Source: UBA8941 sp963780545 (GTDB taxonomy: Archaea; Thermoproteota; Bathyarchaeia; TCS64). From it: DNA of 64,000 bases. The translations under genes and the position numbers were made by a program. This document shows positions 60,541 through 64,000 of the stretch, piece after piece; the first letter of the stretch is position 1; the number at the start of each line of letters is the position of its first letter. Below the pieces are notes generated by a model. That model worked only from the letters and a program-made list of their open reading frames with translations. It did no database searches and was not told where the DNA came from. Location: positions 62,001 to 126,000 of the forward strand of contig CAWACK010000026.1 in NCBI GenBank assembly GCA_963780545.1. Direction: 5' to 3'.

Positions 60541-62169
60541 TTGACGAAGTACGTTTTTATTACGGGCGGGGTGCTTAGCGGCATAGGTAAGGGTTTAGTC
60601 ACATGCAGCGTCGGAAAGATGCTTCAGGTGCGCGGATTCAAGGTTTCAGCGATTAAATGCGACCCCTACCTGAACGTCGACGCAGGCACAATGAACCCCT
60701 ACATCCACGGCGAGGTATTCGTTCTCGACGACGGATATGAGGCGGATATGGACCTCGGCGCCTACGAGAGATTCCTAGGAGTCGAGCTGAGTGGGCTCAA
60801 TAACGTCACCAGTGGACAGCTCTACCAGCAGGTCATCCGCCGGGAACGCGAGGGCGGGTACTTGGGACGTTGCGTCCAGATAATTCCCCATATCACAGAC
60901 GAGGTGAAGCGCCGCATCCGGCTCGTAGCGGAGAAGAGTCGCGCTGACGTCATCCTAGTAGAGTGCGGAGGTACCGTCGGCGACATCGAAAGTCTCCCCT
61001 TCCTTGAGGCGTTCCGCCAGATGAGACAGGAGGAAAAGCGTGGCGACACGCTACTAATCCACGTAACCTTGGTTCCAGTACTCGAGGCAGTTGGGGAGCC
61101 AAAGACTAAGCCTACGCAGCATAGCGTCAAGGAACTACGCGCTATTGGGCTCCAGCCCGACATAATCGCGGCTCGCTGCGAAGAAGGTGAACTCCCAAGC
61201 AACGCAAAGCAAAAGATCGCACTCTATTGCAGCGTAGAGGAACGCGCCGTCTTCACCAGCGTCAATGTCGAATCCCTCTACGAGTTACCACTCGTACTAG
61301 AAGGACAGGGCATGGGCGACGTCGTCTCCGAGTATCTCGGCCTCGACAAACCGAAGGCCGAATGGGACGACTGGAAGACGATGGTCGTCAAATACAAGGA
61401 TCCTGAAGATTCGGTTCACATCGCCATGTGTGGCAAATACGCCGAACTCCGAGACTGTTACGTCAGCGTTAACGAGGCCCTCCGACACGCTGCAGCCGCC
61501 TCGGGATGCAGGATCAACATCGACTGGATCGAGACGGAGGAGTTCGAGAAGCACCCCGAGAAGGTAAAAGTCCTCGAGGGCTTCGACGGCGTCATCGTCC
61601 CAGGAGGATTCGGGAAACGTGGCGCTCTCGGCAAGGTCCGCACAATCGAATACTGCAGAACCCACAACAAACCCTTTTTGGGTATATGCTATGGCCTCCA
61701 GCTTAGTATTGTTGAGATGAGTCGCGACATCATCGGTTTAAAGGACGCCGACAGCACAGAGTGCGAACCACACACCTTGAACCCAGTGATCGATCTCCTC
61801 CCAGAGCAGAGGGGAGTCAACGAGATGGGTGGTACCATGCGTCTCGGCTCACATCCTGTTCACATCAAGGCCGGTACCCTCGCCCACAAGCTATACGGAT
61901 CCGAGTTGATACACGAGCGCCACCGACACAGGTGGGAGGTCAACCCAGATTACTGGGAGCATCTCGAAAAGGCTGGTGTGGTTTTCAGCGCCTGGAGCAC
62001 AGATGGACGTCGCAAAGAGATCATAGAGCTGCCAAGCAACTACTTCTTCTTAGGAACTCAGTTCCACCCAGAGTTCAAGAGCCGACCATGGGCACCAAGC
62101 CCACCATATTATGGCCTAGTAAAGGCGAGCTACGATAAGAAAAGTGGTAAGCCGAAACCTGAGTTCTAA
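60541..62169 (+). CDS. pyrG: CTP synthase
   Basis: ATP- and glutamine-dependent conversion of UTP to CTP. The 542-residue protein has the synthetase start TKYVFITGGVLSGIGKGLVT, CDPYLNVDAGTMNPYIHGEV, and a C-terminal class I glutamine amidotransferase domain with the nucleophile in PFLGICYGLQ and the His-Glu pair in LGTQFHPEFKSRP. I favour TTG 60541 because M-T-K-Y begins family members and a TATA box lies at about 60490. The longer frame from ATG 60469 would start upstream of that box. Confidence 0.95.
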   Translation: MTKYVFITGGVLSGIGKGLVTCSVGKMLQVRGFKVSAIKCDPYLNVDAGTMNPYIHGEVFVLDDGYEADMDLGAYERFLGVELSGLNNVTSGQLYQQVIRREREGGYLGRCVQIIPHITDEVKRRIRLVAEKSRADVILVECGGTVGDIESLPFLEAFRQMRQEEKRGDTLLIHVTLVPVLEAVGEPKTKPTQHSVKELRAIGLQPDIIAARCEEGELPSNAKQKIALYCSVEERAVFTSVNVESLYELPLVLEGQGMGDVVSEYLGLDKPKAEWDDWKTMVVKYKDPEDSVHIAMCGKYAELRDCYVSVNEALRHAAAASGCRINIDWIETEEFEKHPEKVKVLEGFDGVIVPGGFGKRGALGKVRTIEYCRTHNKPFLGICYGLQLSIVEMSRDIIGLKDADSTECEPHTLNPVIDLLPEQRGVNEMGGTMRLGSHPVHIKAGTLAHKLYGSELIHERHRHRWEVNPDYWEHLEKAGVVFSAWSTDGRRKEIIELPSNYFFLGTQFHPEFKSRPWAPSPPYYGLVKASYDKKSGKPKPEF

Positions 62170-62266
62170 AAGGGAAAATTTTCTTCATATTAAACCAATT
62201 TACCTTTTTTCACCGAAATAAACCAAAAAAGTGGCAAACAAAAGGATCGTATCTTTTTTTAATAAC

Positions 62267-62980
62267 CTAGTCGACGAAGTACTTGTAGGTACCATCCCTG
62301 AGCTTCTTATAGACGACGTCGAGGACATCAGGTGGAGCAACTCTCAAGGCCTCCTGTCCCACAGGCTGAGATGTTGCTTTAAGAGTACCTTTCATCCATT
62401 GGTCGACGGCGTAAACCATCAGTTCCCCTGCAACTTCGATCGTCTCCCAGCATAGTTTCTCATATGTGTCCCCTCTGTGGACGGGTATCAGCTGCCTCTT
62501 GATAATGGGTCCAGTATCTATGCTTGGTTCGATGAAGTGAACTGTGCATCCTATAGGTATGTCGAAGTAGATGCTCCAAGCAACGCTGGCTGACCCCCTG
62601 CACTCCGGCAACAGACCTGGATGGCAGTTGATCATCCCATCCCGAGGAATGGTTATAAGGGTGGGTTTGATGATCCGCGTTCCTCCGAGGACGACTAGTT
62701 TAGGGTTAAGACGTTCTAGGAGCTCTCTGCTCTCTCTTTTATTATGATGGAGAACCGAATAACGTTCTATGCCCTTGCCTTCCAGCTGCTCGGAGAATGT
62801 GGGAGCGACTGGGAACCCTTTGATCCTAGTGAGGAACTTCTCTCTCTCCTCGTCGGCGACGGGGGAATCCTCCTCAATGATCGCCAAGGGCTCGAATCCC
62901 GCTGCTATAAGTTGGTGTAGCATCTCACGACCGTATGGATGCTCCTTGAGAACCATGAACGTATAGTTGAGTTTGGTCAC
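62267..62980 (-). CDS. Formyltransferase-fold protein
   Basis: A 237-residue protein with the formyltransferase N-terminal fold: VVLGGTRIIKPTLITIPRDG, MINCHPGLLPECRGSASVAW (H-P-G-L-L-P motif) and GCTVHFIEPSIDTGPIIKRQ (S-x-D-T-G-P-I). These carry the family's Asn-His-Asp catalytic set. It resembles methionyl-tRNA formyltransferase, GART and UDP-amino-sugar formyltransferases. Archaea do not formylate initiator tRNA, so a sugar or nucleotide substrate is more likely. Substrate unassigned. Confidence 0.87.
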   Translation of the reverse strand: MTKLNYTFMVLKEHPYGREMLHQLIAAGFEPLAIIEEDSPVADEEREKFLTRIKGFPVAPTFSEQLEGKGIERYSVLHHNKRESRELLERLNPKLVVLGGTRIIKPTLITIPRDGMINCHPGLLPECRGSASVAWSIYFDIPIGCTVHFIEPSIDTGPIIKRQLIPVHRGDTYEKLCWETIEVAGELMVYAVDQWMKGTLKATSQPVGQEALRVAPPDVLDVVYKKLRDGTYKYFVD

Positions 62981-63019
62981 GAATGAAAAGGAGGCAGAAT
63001 AGAATAAGAATATTCGTGG

Positions 63020-63817
63020 CTAGAAAAGTGCGTACTTCAGCGCGTCGCAGCAGCCACAGCTTCGCTCCCGGGGCATTTCCGGGAGGGCACCCATCACTAG
63101 CTTTTTGAAGTTCACAGCGTTTTTCTGCATAGTCTCCAAAACCTCCATAGTACTAACTGGTTTCTCAGCCCAGACATCGTAGTCAGTCACCATCGCAACT
63201 GTTACATAGCAGATCTCTGCTTCCCTTGCAAGAACTATTTCTGGGTACAATGTCATCCCGATGATGTCGCATCCCCATTGCCTGAACAGCTTGGACTCCG
63301 CACGTGTGCTGAAGCGAGGACCATTGATGCATACGTATGTTCCGTTCTCGTGGATAGGAAGTTTGAGTTTTTTCGCATATTTGGCGAAGTAGTCGTGAAG
63401 CGTAGGGCAAACAGGGTCGGCACTACTTATGTGGCAGAGCTGGCCACCTTCATAGAATGTATCGGGGCGGCTTTTCGTTCGATCTATGAACTGGTCAGTG
63501 AGGACGAAGTCCCCGGGCTTGTAGTCTTCCCTTAGGCTACCCACTGCGCTTGAAGCCACTATCTGCTTTACACCTAGTTCCTTGAGGGCCCAGATGTTCG
63601 CTCTGGCGTTGATCATGTGGGGAGGTATTATGTGCCCCCTGCCATGTCTCGGGAGGAAAGCGACGCTTCTCCCTTTGAACGTCCCGAGCGTGATGAGATC
63701 GGAGGGTGACCCGTAAGGCGTATAGACTTTCACATCCCTACGATTTTCGAGCATATCAGGGTCGTAGACGCCTGTCCCGCCGATGACGCCGATCTCAGCT
63801 CGCTTCTCATTAGACAT
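63020..63817 (-). CDS. mtnP: S-methyl-5'-thioadenosine phosphorylase
   Basis: Phosphorolysis of methylthioadenosine to adenine and methylthioribose 1-phosphate, for methionine/polyamine salvage. The 265-residue protein begins RAEIGVIGGTGVYDPDMLEN, has FLPRHGRGHIIPPHMINARA, IVASSAVGSLREDYKPGDFV, YVCINGPRFSTRAESKLFRQ and IGMTLYPEIVLAREAEICYV. The C-terminus has a CGCC cluster (RSCGCCDAL), as in archaeal MTAP with stabilising disulfides. I chose ATG 63817 (MSNEKRAEIG) rather than the longer start at 63862. Confidence 0.95.
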   Translation of the reverse strand: MSNEKRAEIGVIGGTGVYDPDMLENRRDVKVYTPYGSPSDLITLGTFKGRSVAFLPRHGRGHIIPPHMINARANIWALKELGVKQIVASSAVGSLREDYKPGDFVLTDQFIDRTKSRPDTFYEGGQLCHISSADPVCPTLHDYFAKYAKKLKLPIHENGTYVCINGPRFSTRAESKLFRQWGCDIIGMTLYPEIVLAREAEICYVTVAMVTDYDVWAEKPVSTMEVLETMQKNAVNFKKLVMGALPEMPRERSCGCCDALKYALF

Positions 63818-64000
63818 GCATTGATAGATGTCGGTATTTATGATAAGTTTTTCACCACGCACATAGGTGGATACCCTTAAAAAAGGGCACCACGTACACT
63901 GCGCCCGAGTTGAGAAGATTGGAGAGGAAAACCTGGTTCCCGCTCTTACTCCTGACTTCGATATGTATCTTCTATTTTACCGAGAATTTTCTAAAGTCGT

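Noticed and set aside
1..64000. tRNA, rRNA, CRISPR arrays and insertion sequences
   Set aside because: I scanned intergenic spacers for T-loop-like GTTCRA contexts, regularly spaced repeats and transposase-like proteins and found none convincing; intron-containing tRNAs could escape this reading.

Overview
The window is archaeal chromosomal DNA. Diagnostic genes are GatD/GatE (archaeal Glu-tRNA(Gln) amidotransferase), Nop5 and fibrillarin (C/D-box sRNP), Alba, ribosomal protein S30e, archaeal Elp3, HerA-NurA, archaeal HMG-CoA synthase with thiolase and a DUF35 partner, a GPN-loop GTPase and archaeal-type inositol-phosphate synthase. Promoters are TATA boxes about 25-35 bp before start codons, and many genes look leaderless. 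Ferredoxin-linked 2-oxoacid metabolism and the overall gene mix suggest a TACK-type, possibly Bathyarchaeia-like, anaerobe. That placement is inference; no rRNA gene is present to prove it.

Layout. 1-6.4 kb: end of a 2-oxoacid:ferredoxin oxidoreductase beta gene, an HTH regulator, adenylate kinase, an adenosine-specific kinase family protein, a protein-lysine methyltransferase-like gene, a broken flavin-binding gene, and a frameshifted Nudix gene coupled to pyrB. 6.4-11.6 kb: nurA-herA, then divergently five tandem small winged-helix genes that are clear paralogs, met head-on by two further related DNA-binding genes. This is the most unusual locus in the window. 11.8-21.8 kb: information-processing genes (gatE, gatD, elp3, a previously hidden rps30e, nop5, alba, a four-Cys protein, fibrillarin, rnhB) enclosing pyrK-pyrD. 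22-30.8 kb: mixed metabolic and housekeeping genes, including a CBS-domain protein with a ribosome-hibernation-like C-terminus. 30.8-33.8 kb: three consecutive genes (flippase-like, Gfo/Idh oxidoreductase, DUF362), each carrying one extra base. 33.9-36.5 kb: HMG-CoA synthase, thiolase and DUF35 (mevalonate route); the thiolase has lost its expected catalytic residues. 36.5-42.7 kb: fumarase/aspartase, glycyl-tRNA synthetase, CinA-like protein, beta-propeller and rubrerythrin.

42.7-54.3 kb is an accessory catabolic region: a two-subunit altronate-dehydratase-like enzyme, two regulators behind a striking palindromic operator, an aldolase-like TIM barrel, a LarA-like racemase, a fructoselysine-epimerase-like enzyme, a decayed acetyltransferase, a thioredoxin-like protein, a PIG-L deacetylase, an amidohydrolase, a DMT permease and an SDR dehydrogenase. 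54.5-57.4 kb holds a complete 2-oxoacid:ferredoxin oxidoreductase operon (fused gamma-delta, alpha with one frameshift, beta). It is followed by a frameshifted enolase-superfamily dehydratase, phosphoglycerate mutase, CTP synthase, a formyltransferase-like gene and methylthioadenosine phosphorylase.

Six otherwise well-conserved genes each carry a single-base indel, five with an extra base and one with a missing base. This is either consensus error or real decay. I found no tRNA, rRNA, CRISPR array or insertion sequence.
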